Positions 8,519 to 17,758 of a stretch of 64,000 nucleotides of DNA are shown in pieces. Made by a program: the position numbers and the translations under genes. The stretch covers positions 19,791 to 83,790 of the forward strand of contig JAAEZT010000017.1 of the NCBI GenBank assembly GCA_018222765.1, read 5' to 3'. Position 1 is the first letter of the stretch. Each line of letters begins with the position of its first letter. The notes beneath the pieces were generated by a model. That model saw only the letters and a program-made list of their open reading frames with translations. It was not told the DNA's origin and searched no databases. The DNA is from a bacterium. GTDB lineage: Bacteria; Verrucomicrobiota; Verrucomicrobiia; Verrucomicrobiales; Akkermansiaceae.

Positions 8519-10557
8519 AGGTTCTGATCTCATTCTTTATTCTGACATGTCTCGTTTCGGCACAGCAAGCTGACGATCTCTATCGACAGGGAGCTGAGAA
8601 ATTTTTCGCGGGGAAGGTTAAAGAAGCGATTGTTGATTGGGATCGCGAGATTGCCATGGTTCCTCGTCGTGGCCCGCACCATTGGCAGCGTGGCTTGGCT
8701 CTTTATTATGCCGGTGAGTATGACAAGGGGGTGGCGCAGTTTGTCAGCCATCAGACGGTGAATGGACATGATGTTGAGAATGCGGTGTGGCATTTTCTGT
8801 GTGTGGTGCGCGGGACGGGTGGATCGGTGGAAAAAGCGAGGAAGGATTATATCCCGATCGAGGGAGATTCCCGGGTGCCGATGAGGGAGGTGCATGATTT
8901 GTTCGGAGGAACCGGCTCGGAAAAAGCTGTGCTTGAGGCAGCGTCGAAGAATGCCGCAGGGCTGAGGTTGAGAAATCAACTTTGCTACGCGCATTTGTAT
9001 CTCGGGCTTTATTACGAGGCGTTGGGTGAGACGGTGAAGTCTGCGGGGCACATGAAGAAGTCTGCGGTGGATTATCGCATGGATCATTACATGGGAATGG
9101 TGGCGCAACTGCATCACAAGCTGCGGTCGCGTCCCAATATCATCTTCCTTTTCGCCGATGATCAACGGGCGGACACGATTGGAGCGCATGGGAATCCCCA
9201 CATCAAGACTCCAAATCTCGATGCCCTGGCGGCGGAAGGGATGAGCTTTCGCCAAAACTACTGCGCGGGTTCTTTTAGTGGAGCCGTTTGTGTGGCGAGT
9301 CGAGCGATGTTGATGACGGGGCGTCATTGGATGAGTTTGCCGGAAAAGAGGCCTCAGACGAATTGGGGTGATTCGGTGGTGCTTCCGGCTCACCTGGAGA
9401 ATGAGGGCGGGTATCAATCCTACATCGTAGGTAAGTGGCACAATGGAAAGGGAACTTTGGATAAGTCGTTTCATGGTGGAAAGGCGATCTACATGGGGGG
9501 AATGGCGGATCACACCTCGTTTCAGGTGCAGGATCTTGAGGGGGGAAAGCTCATGCCGAAACGTGATGCGGGAGGATTCTCGAGCACCGTTTTTGCGGAT
9601 GCTGCAATTGAGTTCATTGAAAACGCGAATGGGGAGAAACCTTTCTTTCTCTACGTGGCCTTCATGGCTCCACATGATCCGAGAAACCCACCCGAGAAAT
9701 ATCGCGAGATTTACTATAAAAATCGTCCACCGCTCCCACCGAATTATTTGCCCCAACATCCCTTTCAGAATGCTCCTGCGTCGACATCAGGTCGTGATGA
9801 GGGGTTGGGACCATGGCCGAGAACCAAAGAAGTCATTAGTGATCAACTCTGCGAGTATTATGGTCTGGTGACGCACCTAGACGAGCAGGTCGGACGGATC
9901 ATGAGGGCTCTTAAAGGAACTCCCCATGCCGACAATACTTACGTAGTTTATACCGCTGACCATGGTTTGGCGATGGGGAGCCATGGTTTGCTTGGTAAGC
10001 AGAATGTCTACGAGCAGAGCATGAAGTGCCCGCTGATCATCAAAGGTCCGGGCATTCCGAAAGGGAAGTCAACTGAAGCGATGACCTATGTGCATGATCT
10101 CAATGCTACGGTATGCGGATTTTCGAAGACCTCGATTCCGGAGAAGAGTGATGCCCGGGATTTGGGACCGTTAATTCGCGGGGAGATTGAGAAAGTCCAC
10201 GAGGAGGTTTTTTTGCCCTTTCAGAATAACCAGCGCACGGTCCGTGATGAACGATGGAAGTTGCATGTCTACCCCTTGATCAATCATCGCCTTCTGTTTG
10301 ACCTGAAAGAGGATCCCCACGAAACGAACAATCTCGCGGAGAAGCCGGAGCACTCGGGAAAACTGAGGGAAATGATGGCGATGATGGAAAAGAACCGAAA
10401 ATCCCACGGTGACCGCTATCCGCTCTCAGTGGAAAATCCCAAACCCAAGGAGGCAATTTACGATAATGCCAAGCGGACTTTGGACATTTGGCAGCCAAAG
10501 TGGATTCGCGACAAGTATTTCGGCGGGCGGAGTCGGACCAATCACGGGAAGAAGTGA
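8515..10557 (+). CDS. Secreted sulfatase with N-terminal TPR domain
   Basis: 680 residues. A signal peptide (cleavage near VSA-QQ) is followed by ~190 residues of TPR-like helices (YRQGAEKFFAGKVKEAIVDWDREIAM, WQRGLALYYAGEYDKGVAQF, YAHLYLGLYYEALGE), then a complete S1 sulfatase from ~205 (NIIFLFADDQRADTIGAHGN). The formylglycine site is C259-V-A-S-R263, a valid CxAxR form; later metal and substrate segments are GKWHNGKG, AFMAPHDPR and YTADHGLAMGSHG. Sulfatases hydrolyse sulfate esters of carbohydrates or aryl compounds after Cys-to-formylglycine conversion by an enzyme not seen here. The TPR front is unusual. It is followed 37 bases later by an SSS symporter that could import the product. Confidence 0.92.
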   Translation: MKVLISFFILTCLVSAQQADDLYRQGAEKFFAGKVKEAIVDWDREIAMVPRRGPHHWQRGLALYYAGEYDKGVAQFVSHQTVNGHDVENAVWHFLCVVRGTGGSVEKARKDYIPIEGDSRVPMREVHDLFGGTGSEKAVLEAASKNAAGLRLRNQLCYAHLYLGLYYEALGETVKSAGHMKKSAVDYRMDHYMGMVAQLHHKLRSRPNIIFLFADDQRADTIGAHGNPHIKTPNLDALAAEGMSFRQNYCAGSFSGAVCVASRAMLMTGRHWMSLPEKRPQTNWGDSVVLPAHLENEGGYQSYIVGKWHNGKGTLDKSFHGGKAIYMGGMADHTSFQVQDLEGGKLMPKRDAGGFSSTVFADAAIEFIENANGEKPFFLYVAFMAPHDPRNPPEKYREIYYKNRPPLPPNYLPQHPFQNAPASTSGRDEGLGPWPRTKEVISDQLCEYYGLVTHLDEQVGRIMRALKGTPHADNTYVVYTADHGLAMGSHGLLGKQNVYEQSMKCPLIIKGPGIPKGKSTEAMTYVHDLNATVCGFSKTSIPEKSDARDLGPLIRGEIEKVHEEVFLPFQNNQRTVRDERWKLHVYPLINHRLLFDLKEDPHETNNLAEKPEHSGKLREMMAMMEKNRKSHGDRYPLSVENPKPKEAIYDNAKRTLDIWQPKWIRDKYFGGRSRTNHGKK

Positions 10558-10594
10558 GAACACCGGACTCCCGGTATCGACAGGGCGTCTGTGA

Positions 10595-12223
10595 ATGGGC
10601 ATTCTTACGGGGATGAATGAATGGTTTTCCTACGTCGATCTGGCGGTCTTGATTGGCTATCTTGTAATCACAACGGTGATTGGCCACTACATGAGCGGGA
10701 AACAGTCGACGATCTCAGATTTTTTTGCAGGAGGGAAATCGCTGCCTTGGTGGGCGGTTTGTGGGTCGATCATTGCTACCGAGATCAGCGGGGTGACCTT
10801 CATTGGAGTCCCGGGCGGGGTTTTGGCGGCCAGCGGGAACTTTACCTACATGCTTTGGGGGATTGGTTCCATCATGGGACGGGTTGTTGTGGGAATGGTC
10901 TTTGTGAAGGTCTTTTACGAAGATGAAATCTACAGTCCCTATGACTATATGGGGCGTCGCATTAAGCCTGAGCTCAAGAAGTTGGCCACCGTCTTTTTCA
11001 CAATTGGCTCGATCCTAGGACAGAGTGTGCGGGTTTTGGTAGCGGCGATTCCATTGAGAGTGGTGACGGGCTTGGGATTCGAGGAATGTATTTTGATTAT
11101 TGGGCTTTTCGCCATCGCCTGGACCCTAATGGGAGGAATGAGAACGGTGATCTGGACCGATGTGATGCAATTCGGCCTATTTGCCGTGGGAGGATTGGTC
11201 ACTTTGCTGTGGATCACCAATTCCATCGATGAAGGGTGGAGTGCTCTTTGGGAAGTGGCCAGAGATGGGGGGAAGACCAAAATGTGGAATGGAGAATTTG
11301 GTTTGTCGCAGCAATTCCAGTTCACCTTCTGGGTCGCGATCATCGCCGTGCCATTTCAGAATCTTACAGCCTTCGGGGTCGACCAATTGAATGCGCAGCG
11401 GATGTTTTGTTGCCGGAATGCAAGCGATGCAAAAAAAGCCATCATCTGGAGCTCTTTGGGACAAGCTCTTACCTATTTGATGCTCCTGGTGGGAGCGGCT
11501 CTTTTTGCGTTTTATTACATGAACCCTCCGGAGGGGGATGTGGCGGCCAAGTTGGCATTTAAGAGTGGTGGTGAGTTAACCACTCTTGCTCAAGGAGGCA
11601 CGCCTGTGAAACCCGATATGGTCTTTCCAATTTGGATTGTGACCGAGTTGCCTCAAGGTCTCAAAGGTTTGATCCTTGCCGGGGTCTTTGCGGCGGCGAT
11701 TTCGAGTCTGGATTCCATTCTTGCGGCTCTGAGCCAGACCACAATTTCTCTCCTCTATCATCCTGAAAATAATCCCTCCCTCAATCAGACGGTTCTGGTG
11801 AAGAAGTCAAGGCAATGGGTTGTGATCTGGGGCGTGTTGCTGACTGGGTTTACTTTCCTGATGAGCTATGTGCAAAGCTCCCTGAAAATCAATGTGTTAC
11901 CTCTAGCTTTTGGTATGACTAGTTACACCATGGGGCCCTTGTTAGGAATGTTTCTATGTGCCTTGATTGGTAAGGGGTGTTTCCGGGGAATACTCATTGG
12001 AGCGATCATTTCCTTTTTGATGACGATGTTCTTGAGGATGGACGTTTGGATTCTGTTCGAAAAAGCAGGCATGAATATTCAATGGTTGGCAAATCTACCG
12101 TCTTATTATCTATCTGAAAGTGGTGATGTTAAAATGTCGATAGCATCACATTGGATGTGGCCTGTTGGTACTATTTTAACCTTCTTTGGAGGACAGATTG
12201 GAGCCCGTGTGAAGGGTGATTAA
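10595..12223 (+). CDS. SSS-family sodium:solute symporter
   Basis: 542 residues from the ATG at 10595; a second ATG at 10613 is possible. The hydrophobic pattern fits the 13-14 helix LeuT-fold SSS family. Recognisable parts are the N-terminal SDFFAGGKSLPWWAVCGSIIATEISGVTFIG region (TM1 sodium/substrate site), the central GGMRTVIWTDVMQ motif and the late GVFAAAISSLDSILAALSQ motif, whose Ser residues contribute to the Na2 site. Family members import sugars, sialic acid, amino acids or vitamins with Na+. Its place 37 bases behind a sulfatase suggests uptake of a desulfated sugar, but this is inference. Confidence 0.92.
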   Translation: MGILTGMNEWFSYVDLAVLIGYLVITTVIGHYMSGKQSTISDFFAGGKSLPWWAVCGSIIATEISGVTFIGVPGGVLAASGNFTYMLWGIGSIMGRVVVGMVFVKVFYEDEIYSPYDYMGRRIKPELKKLATVFFTIGSILGQSVRVLVAAIPLRVVTGLGFEECILIIGLFAIAWTLMGGMRTVIWTDVMQFGLFAVGGLVTLLWITNSIDEGWSALWEVARDGGKTKMWNGEFGLSQQFQFTFWVAIIAVPFQNLTAFGVDQLNAQRMFCCRNASDAKKAIIWSSLGQALTYLMLLVGAALFAFYYMNPPEGDVAAKLAFKSGGELTTLAQGGTPVKPDMVFPIWIVTELPQGLKGLILAGVFAAAISSLDSILAALSQTTISLLYHPENNPSLNQTVLVKKSRQWVVIWGVLLTGFTFLMSYVQSSLKINVLPLAFGMTSYTMGPLLGMFLCALIGKGCFRGILIGAIISFLMTMFLRMDVWILFEKAGMNIQWLANLPSYYLSESGDVKMSIASHWMWPVGTILTFFGGQIGARVKGD

Positions 12224-12439
12224 GAAGGCTTAAAAAATTGCGGGGGGATAAAAAAATTTCAAAAAAACGTGGAACACCCGTGGAAAAAAATGAGAGCAAC
12301 TATGAATATTTTTTTTACCCAAAAATGGTTCCCAAAATAGGCCTGATCACAGCATGATCTCCGCATCGAAGCGGCAGCCCCCGACCCTATTCGATCTAAT
12401 TAAATTTTGGCAATAACCCCAATCAATAGATCACAAATA
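12224..12439 (+). other. AT-rich region upstream of dnaA with weak DnaA-box-like sites
   Basis: 216 bases with A/T runs (12232-12266, 12284-12320). On the minus strand two TTxTCCACx-like 9-mers occur, TTTTCCACG (12279-12287) and TGTTCCACG (12268-12276), matching TTATCCACA at 7 and 6 of 9 positions. This probably holds the dnaA promoter and may carry autoregulatory DnaA sites. There is no good box cluster, so calling it oriC is not justified. Confidence 0.3.
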
Positions 12440-13894
12440 ATGACGACTCATGCAGGAGGAGAAAATGATTATGACTCAGACAATTCAAACAACAACCCCG
12501 CGAGCGGCGACTTGCAGACCTGGGAAAAGGTCAAGGCAAAACTCAGCGAGTATTTAAGTGCCGATGCATTCACGCGTTGGTTCAAAAACGCCGAGCTTAT
12601 TGAGACAGGTGGAGAAGAAGGTGTCATCGGCGTGCAGTCGGACATGCAGCAGATCTGGATCGAGACGAATTACTTAGACGAACTCCGTGCTGCTTTCGCT
12701 GAGGGGGCTGGTATTCACTGCACTCCTCGAGTGACGGTGTTTGGTCAAGAGGTTATTACTCAACCACAAAAGCCCTCAAAAATAGCCGCTAGAGGTCCGG
12801 GCAAGGGCAGCAGCCAAGTCAAGGTGGTCGCACCTGATGAGAAGAACCCCGCCTTTGAGCGGCGTCTCAAAAAGATGGGCATCAATCCGGAATTCGATTT
12901 TGCGAGCTTTGTAGTTGGTGACAATAGCCAGTTCGCTCACGCAGCCTGTTCCGCAGTGGCCCATCGTGAAGGACGGAGCTTCAATCCACTCTTCATTCAT
13001 GGGCGGGCCGGACTTGGAAAAACCCACCTGATGTCGGCGATTGCCCAGCAATTGTTGATTAACGACCCGAAGGCCAAGATTGTCTTTTTGACAGCGGAGC
13101 AATTTGCCAATGAGTTCATTGAGGCTGTTCGGAAAGGGAATCTCGATGCCTTCCGGAAATCCTACCGCAGTGCCGATGTCATGCTCATTGATGATATTCA
13201 GTTCCTGGCGGGGAAAGAGCGGACACAGGACGAATTCTTCCACACTTTCAGCACCCTTCTTAATACCCAGACCCAGGTGGTTCTTACCTGTGACTGTCCG
13301 GCACCGGAAATCCAGACTTTGGAGCCCCGCCTGGTCAGTCGTTTTGAAAGCGGTCTCACTGTGGAGCTCCAGCCTCCGGGCTTTGAAACCCGCGTGGCGA
13401 TTCTTCGCCGCAAGATGGAGCAGTGGAACGTGCAGCTCGAGAACGGCGTGGTGTGCCACATCGCCAATCTCATCAAGAGTAACGTGCGCCGCCTCGAGGG
13501 GGCACTGACCCGCGTGGCTAGCTACAGTTTCCTCTCATCCGAGGAAATGACCATCTCCAAGACCGATGATCTCCTAGGAGATCTGATTCGGGACGAAAAT
13601 ACCCAGCAGATCACGGTTGATCAAATCCAGAAAATGGTGGTGGATTACTATGATCTCAACCTCTCGGATATGAGCAGTCGTCGCCGCCCCAGCAGCATTG
13701 CCTTCCCTCGACAGGTGGCGATGTTCCTCTCCCGAAAGCTTACCAAGCTCTCATTAGTGGAAATTGGGGAGTGTTTTGGCCGCCGGGATCACGGAACCGT
13801 CATCCACGCCTGTAAGAAGGTGAATCACGAGATGGAACTCAATCCCGACGTAAAAGGGGGCGTTGAGAAGCTGATTGCAGCTCTGCAGCGCTAA
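12440..13894 (+). CDS. dnaA: Chromosomal replication initiator protein DnaA
   Basis: 484 residues from the ATG at 12440; an in-frame TTG at 12407 is rejected as too far upstream. DnaA binds DnaA boxes at oriC, melts the duplex and loads DnaB; it also regulates genes. Domain I is ~25-110 (WEKVKAKLSEYLSADAFTRWFKNAEL), followed by a short linker. The AAA+ domain starts at ~155 (FDFASFVVGDNSQFAHAA) with Walker A GRAGLGKT (188-195) and Walker B VMLIDDIQF (~246-254). The C-terminal DNA-binding helix-turn-helix carries the signature RRDHGTVIHACKKV. Codon use is richer in C than in its neighbours, as in highly expressed genes. dnaN follows 86 bases later. Confidence 0.98.
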   Translation: MTTHAGGENDYDSDNSNNNPASGDLQTWEKVKAKLSEYLSADAFTRWFKNAELIETGGEEGVIGVQSDMQQIWIETNYLDELRAAFAEGAGIHCTPRVTVFGQEVITQPQKPSKIAARGPGKGSSQVKVVAPDEKNPAFERRLKKMGINPEFDFASFVVGDNSQFAHAACSAVAHREGRSFNPLFIHGRAGLGKTHLMSAIAQQLLINDPKAKIVFLTAEQFANEFIEAVRKGNLDAFRKSYRSADVMLIDDIQFLAGKERTQDEFFHTFSTLLNTQTQVVLTCDCPAPEIQTLEPRLVSRFESGLTVELQPPGFETRVAILRRKMEQWNVQLENGVVCHIANLIKSNVRRLEGALTRVASYSFLSSEEMTISKTDDLLGDLIRDENTQQITVDQIQKMVVDYYDLNLSDMSSRRRPSSIAFPRQVAMFLSRKLTKLSLVEIGECFGRRDHGTVIHACKKVNHEMELNPDVKGGVEKLIAALQR

Positions 13895-13980
13895 ATACTA
13901 CTCGATTGTGAAGGAAATACTCTTGCCAAGGCGAGATGAGGTGGGCAGCCTCAATTCAGCCCGCAGGGGCGTTTTTATTT

Positions 13981-15078
13981 ATGAAGTTTCGCATCTCTAA
14001 GGAGGCTTTTTTGGATGGGCTGCAGCAAGTGCAGCATGTGGTGAGCACCCGCACTACACTTCCTATTCTCTCAAACGTTCTCATCGAGGCCGATGACGAA
14101 GGTCTACGTCTCACGACGACAGATCTCGATGTCGGAGTCAGTGGGGTAGTGAAAGCCGAGGTTTCCAAGCCCGGGTCTACCACGCTGCCGGTGAAACGCT
14201 TGGCGAATATCATTCGTGAACTGCCTTCAGCTGAGATTGAAGTTTCGGTTGATGGAAAGAATATTGCCTCGATCAAAAGCGGCCCCTCATTCTTTAAAAT
14301 CATCGGTCTTCCCGATAATGAATTTCCACCGCTGGCCGACTTCCACGATGCCAAGGAATATAAGATCTCGCAGGCGCTTCTGCGCAATGGCCTTAAGAAA
14401 ACTTCTTATGCGATTTCGACTGACGAAACCCGCTACGTGCTCAACGGAATCTTCACTTCCTTTAAGGAGGGTAAATTGACTCTCGTTGCCACCGATGGTC
14501 GGCGCTTGGCGATGGTGGAAAATGACTTGGAGTTTCCGTCCAGCCACGAGACCGATTTCATCGTGCCAACCAAGGCGATTCAGGAACTTCAGCGTCACAT
14601 TGGCACCGAGGGGGACATCATGCTCCGCCTCTCCGACAATCAAGTGTGTTTCGAAGTGGGTAGCTCGATCATCGTGAGCAAGCTTATCGAAGGAAATTAC
14701 CCGAATTACCGTCAGGTCATTCCTGGCGAGTCGAAAGAACGCCTCACGCTGAGCCGCGAGCAACTTCTCGAAACGACCCGCCGGGTCTCTCTCCTTTCCT
14801 CTGAAAAGTCCAACTCGGTTAAAATGACCTTCGGACTGAACCAAGTCGATGTCATGGCAAATAGCCCGGACATCGGTGAGGCGAATGAGTCGATCGAGGT
14901 GAAGTATGAGGGCAAAGAATTCTCTATCGCCTTCAACCCTGAATTCCTAATGGCCCCCTTGAAGAGCCTGGAGGAAGAATTTGTGCATCTCGATCTCATC
15001 GATGAAATGAGCCCGGGGGTTCTTCGCACCGAAGATGCTTTCCTCTACGTGCTCATGCCGATGCGCGTGACTTCGTAA
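13981..15078 (+). CDS. dnaN: DNA polymerase III beta subunit (sliding clamp)
   Basis: 365 residues from the ATG at 13981; an upstream in-frame ATG at 13936 would add 15 unlikely residues. The dimeric ring clamp tethers DNA polymerase III and other repair proteins to DNA. The start MKFRISKEAFLDGLQQVQHVVSTRTTLPILSNV is the canonical clamp N-terminus; the middle carries TDETRYVLNGI and LVATDGRRLAM, and the end is LYVLMPMRV, the usual (Y)hlmPmr(l/v) tail of the hydrophobic peptide-binding cleft. It is co-oriented with dnaA and probably cotranscribed; recF does not follow, and a convergent gene starts next. Confidence 0.98.
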   Translation: MKFRISKEAFLDGLQQVQHVVSTRTTLPILSNVLIEADDEGLRLTTTDLDVGVSGVVKAEVSKPGSTTLPVKRLANIIRELPSAEIEVSVDGKNIASIKSGPSFFKIIGLPDNEFPPLADFHDAKEYKISQALLRNGLKKTSYAISTDETRYVLNGIFTSFKEGKLTLVATDGRRLAMVENDLEFPSSHETDFIVPTKAIQELQRHIGTEGDIMLRLSDNQVCFEVGSSIIVSKLIEGNYPNYRQVIPGESKERLTLSREQLLETTRRVSLLSSEKSNSVKMTFGLNQVDVMANSPDIGEANESIEVKYEGKEFSIAFNPEFLMAPLKSLEEEFVHLDLIDEMSPGVLRTEDAFLYVLMPMRVTS

Positions 15079-15188
15079 GGGAGCCCTGGCTCTCTCGACG
15101 CTTGAGCTGGGTATGTTGGGGTTATTTTACCTCGGTGTCCCTCTGGACACGTGGAAAATTTCCGCGTCCCCTCTGAATGGTATCGACG

Positions 15189-16253
15189 CTACGCGCTTTG
15201 GTAGTGCGCAATGAGCTCAGTAGCCATTTGCTCAAAGTCTACTTGATTGGACGAGGAAGGAGTCAAAGTTTTTTCCGGTGTCTGGTAAACCGACTCCTCT
15301 GAGCCGGGACGGCGGTAGACGAGGTCGTAGTGATCGAGGAGGATGGACTGGAGGAATTCGGACCAGTTTTCCTGATCGATCAATCTGTTCCACTTTTCGA
15401 TGCGTTCCTTCCCGCGAAGTCGGGCCAGACCGCTGATGGTGCTTTTCAGGAGTGCCTGGTCTTGCACGAAGTGGGCGTATTCCCGGGTGAGAAGTTGCAC
15501 TCTCTCCTTGATGGGGAGGTCGAGGAGAATGACGCGAGCCTTGCCGAGTCGTCGCCAAAGTGCGGGCGGACATTGTAGTCGTCCGATGCGGTTGGATTCG
15601 GCCTCGGTGAAGACGGGACGCCCGTGGTCGTATTTATGGAACTCGTGCCAGAGTTCGGATTCGAATCTTTTTTGATTGGGTTGGGCCGAGTCGGGCGAAG
15701 TTCCGAGAATGGATCCGCGATGATTGGCAATCCCTTCGAGGTCGAGAATTTGGGCCCCTTGTTTTTTTAACTCGTGCAAAAGAAGAGTTTTTCCGCAGCC
15801 GGTGAGGCCTCCGAGAACGATGAGCTCCGGCCCCGGGAGACCAAAGGTGTTTTCTAGGTCATCCATGAGCCATTTGCGCCAAGATTTGTATCCTTGGTTG
15901 AGAATGCGCGCGCGCCACCCGATGGCGCGGAAGATGACCGCCATGGAATTGGACCGGAGATTGCCCCGCCAGCAATAGATGAGTGGAGCGAAGTCCCGTG
16001 GGTGATCGGCGAGAGTGGTCGAGAGGTGACGATGTACGTTGGCGGTGATTAGGGTCGCACCGAGTCGTCGTGCTTCATAGGGGCTTTGGCTGTGAAGCAA
16101 GCCAACCTCATGCCGTTCCGCATCGGTGAGGACCGGCAGATTGATCGCGCCGGGGATATGGTCTTCTTCGTATTCCGATGGAGAGCGCACATCGATGATG
16201 TCCGGAAAATCCGCGAGGGAAATCGGAAGGTCGACGCGTTCAGGCAGGTCCAT
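15189..16253 (-). CDS. mnmH: tRNA 2-selenouridine synthase (MnmH/SelU)
   Basis: 354 residues. A rhodanese domain (~15-130) with DVRSPSEYEEDHIPGAINLP and the catalytic loop YCWRGNLRS (Cys94) is fused to a P-loop domain with GGLTGCGKT (148-156), the exact MnmH architecture. The enzyme geranylates 2-thiouridine at the wobble position of tRNA Lys/Glu/Gln and replaces the product with selenium from selenophosphate. No selD or selA lies nearby, so use of selenium cannot be judged. It is the last gene of a long minus-strand run, 9 bases after ridA, and converges with dnaN across 110 bases that hold a small GTGTCC/GGACAC hairpin (15135-15150). Confidence 0.93.
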   Translation of the reverse strand: MDLPERVDLPISLADFPDIIDVRSPSEYEEDHIPGAINLPVLTDAERHEVGLLHSQSPYEARRLGATLITANVHRHLSTTLADHPRDFAPLIYCWRGNLRSNSMAVIFRAIGWRARILNQGYKSWRKWLMDDLENTFGLPGPELIVLGGLTGCGKTLLLHELKKQGAQILDLEGIANHRGSILGTSPDSAQPNQKRFESELWHEFHKYDHGRPVFTEAESNRIGRLQCPPALWRRLGKARVILLDLPIKERVQLLTREYAHFVQDQALLKSTISGLARLRGKERIEKWNRLIDQENWSEFLQSILLDHYDLVYRRPGSEESVYQTPEKTLTPSSSNQVDFEQMATELIAHYQSA

Positions 16254-16262
16254 GCAAGTTGT

Positions 16263-16721
16263 TTAGGATTTCAACTCAACAACCAGGCTGATTTCAACCG
16301 AAACGCCAAGTGGAAGAGATGAACAGCCTATCGCAGCACGGGAGTGACGACCAGCATCCCCGAAAATTTCGACTAAAAGATCGGAAGCCCCGTTAATGAC
16401 CTGGGGATGTGCTGTAAAATCGGGCTCGGCATTGACGTAGCCGCTGAGAGACACGATTTGCGCCACTTGGTCAAGCGAGCCAGCCTCGGCCTTGATGACA
16501 GCGAGGCGCGTCAGAAGGGCGGTTCGTGCAGCTTCTTGAGCTGTGTCTAGATCACATTCGGAGGGGACTTTGCCGAGAAACTTCTGATCGCCGATGATTG
16601 GAAGGCCTCCGGAGATGTGGAGAAGGTTGCCGCTGCGGGTGGAATTAAGATAGGAGCCGACGGGAGGGGCGGCGTCGGGAATGATCAGACCGAGTTTGGC
16701 GATTTTTTCTTCAGGTGTCAT
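16263..16721 (-). CDS. RidA/YjgF/UK114-family protein
   Basis: 152 residues, a full single-domain member of the RidA superfamily. Typical elements are LLHISGGLPII near residue 33, AARTALLTRLAVIKAEAGSLDQVAQIVSLSGYVNAEPDF in the middle and GRHSRAAIGCSSLPLGVSVEISLVV at the end (family form: R.a.g...LP.g..vEi). RidA enzymes deaminate reactive enamine/imine intermediates of PLP enzymes. This longer form, with an N-terminal EKIAKLGLIIPDAAPPVGSY stretch, belongs to the YjgF-like group sometimes annotated endoribonuclease L-PSP; the exact substrate is unknown. It lies between the M23 peptidase and mnmH. Confidence 0.92.
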   Translation of the reverse strand: MTPEEKIAKLGLIIPDAAPPVGSYLNSTRSGNLLHISGGLPIIGDQKFLGKVPSECDLDTAQEAARTALLTRLAVIKAEAGSLDQVAQIVSLSGYVNAEPDFTAHPQVINGASDLLVEIFGDAGRHSRAAIGCSSLPLGVSVEISLVVELKS

Positions 16722-16732
16722 GGGGCAGAGAG

Positions 16733-17758
16733 TTATTTCTTAAATTTGTCGGTAAGGAGACCGATGAAATTTCGGCCGGAATTTGTCAGCGTAGCATTGC
16801 GTCCGGTTCCGGTGAGACGTTTTTGGGTGTAGTAGCTGTGACTGGAGCGCGTGCTACGAACGTAGGTCACAAGCGGCTGCTTCACATCTCGATGGCTGGG
16901 GATGATAGAGAGAGGAATGCCTGATCCGGTGAAGGAAATTTCCCAGGATGGGCTTGGAGCGTCGTGATTACCTTTCTTGAGCCAGGGGTAACGCTGGCAG
17001 AGGCTGAGATCGGCCTTGCGGGGAACGGCGACCTTGAAGTAGGGCGATGCCGAGGCAAGGAAAGTGGGAATGGAGATTGCTGGATTGGCTTTGTGCGAAA
17101 GGAAGAGGGAAGACGCATCGATGCCGATGAGATTTCTTCCGTTGTAGTTGCCGTGCGTATTGACCGACCCGACAGCGGCGATGTAGTCATCGTAATGATC
17201 CGAAGCCATGAGGTTGACCTCCAGGTGAAGATGGGAGCGTTCCCGGTTCAGGCCTCTTCCGGTGTAGCCCATAATGCCAAGGGCATCTCCGCTGGCGAGG
17301 GATTGTCCTTTCTCGACCGTGATTTTGGCGAGGTGCGCGTAGAGGCTGTAGATTTTTCCGTAGCCGAAGTCGTGTTCCATCACAACATAGATCCCGTAGT
17401 TGCTCGCGCCTCTGTTGTGACTGGTATGAACAACAATGCCGTTTGCAATGGTTCGAACCTCATCGAGAGCGGCGTTGCTGGAGTCACGCTTGACCGGCTT
17501 GATGTCGAGTCCTTCGTGGAACTGGGTCGCCACGATGCCGTCATCCTTGGTTTTTCTCAAGGTACGAACGAAACCGTATTGCCCGGCGGTCCAAGGTCTG
17601 GAAGAGACTCCCTCGAAGGTTCGGGGCACCCACATGTAAAAGTCTTCGGGCCTCCCGTCGAAGATAGCGGTGTTGTCAGTCGGGAGACTGAGATTAAGCG
17701 GGAGTGGGTCGGCTGCCGCGAGTGAAAGTGAGAGGGCGAGAGTCGCGAGGAACTTCAT
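16733..17758 (-). CDS. Exported M23-family metallopeptidase (LytM-like)
   Basis: 341 residues with a signal peptide (MKFLATLALSLSLAAA). The lasso-type Zn endopeptidase core spans ~75-185: first metal motif H81-x3-D85 (FHEGLD), then H142 (YAHLAK) and the H176-L-H178 pair in RSHLHLEVN. All residues for an active M23 enzyme are present. Family members cut peptidoglycan cross-bridges. The ~120-residue C-terminal part is unassigned and ends in a basic tail. Its start abuts the upstream gene's stop (17758/17759). Confidence 0.9.
   Translation of the reverse strand: MKFLATLALSLSLAAADPLPLNLSLPTDNTAIFDGRPEDFYMWVPRTFEGVSSRPWTAGQYGFVRTLRKTKDDGIVATQFHEGLDIKPVKRDSSNAALDEVRTIANGIVVHTSHNRGASNYGIYVVMEHDFGYGKIYSLYAHLAKITVEKGQSLASGDALGIMGYTGRGLNRERSHLHLEVNLMASDHYDDYIAAVGSVNTHGNYNGRNLIGIDASSLFLSHKANPAISIPTFLASASPYFKVAVPRKADLSLCQRYPWLKKGNHDAPSPSWEISFTGSGIPLSIIPSHRDVKQPLVTYVRSTRSSHSYYTQKRLTGTGRNATLTNSGRNFIGLLTDKFKK

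Noticed and set aside
8530..9759. 409-codon frame antisense to the TPR-sulfatase
   Set aside because: It is antisense to a gene with complete sulfatase motifs; its own translation is R/H/I-rich without any recognisable domain.
12224..12439. A full oriC
   Set aside because: Only two poor DnaA-box-like sites (7/9 and 6/9) and no skew change; AT-richness alone is not enough.
15135..15150. GTGTCC/GGACAC hairpin as a dnaN or mnmH terminator
   Set aside because: Only six base pairs and no T-tract on either strand.
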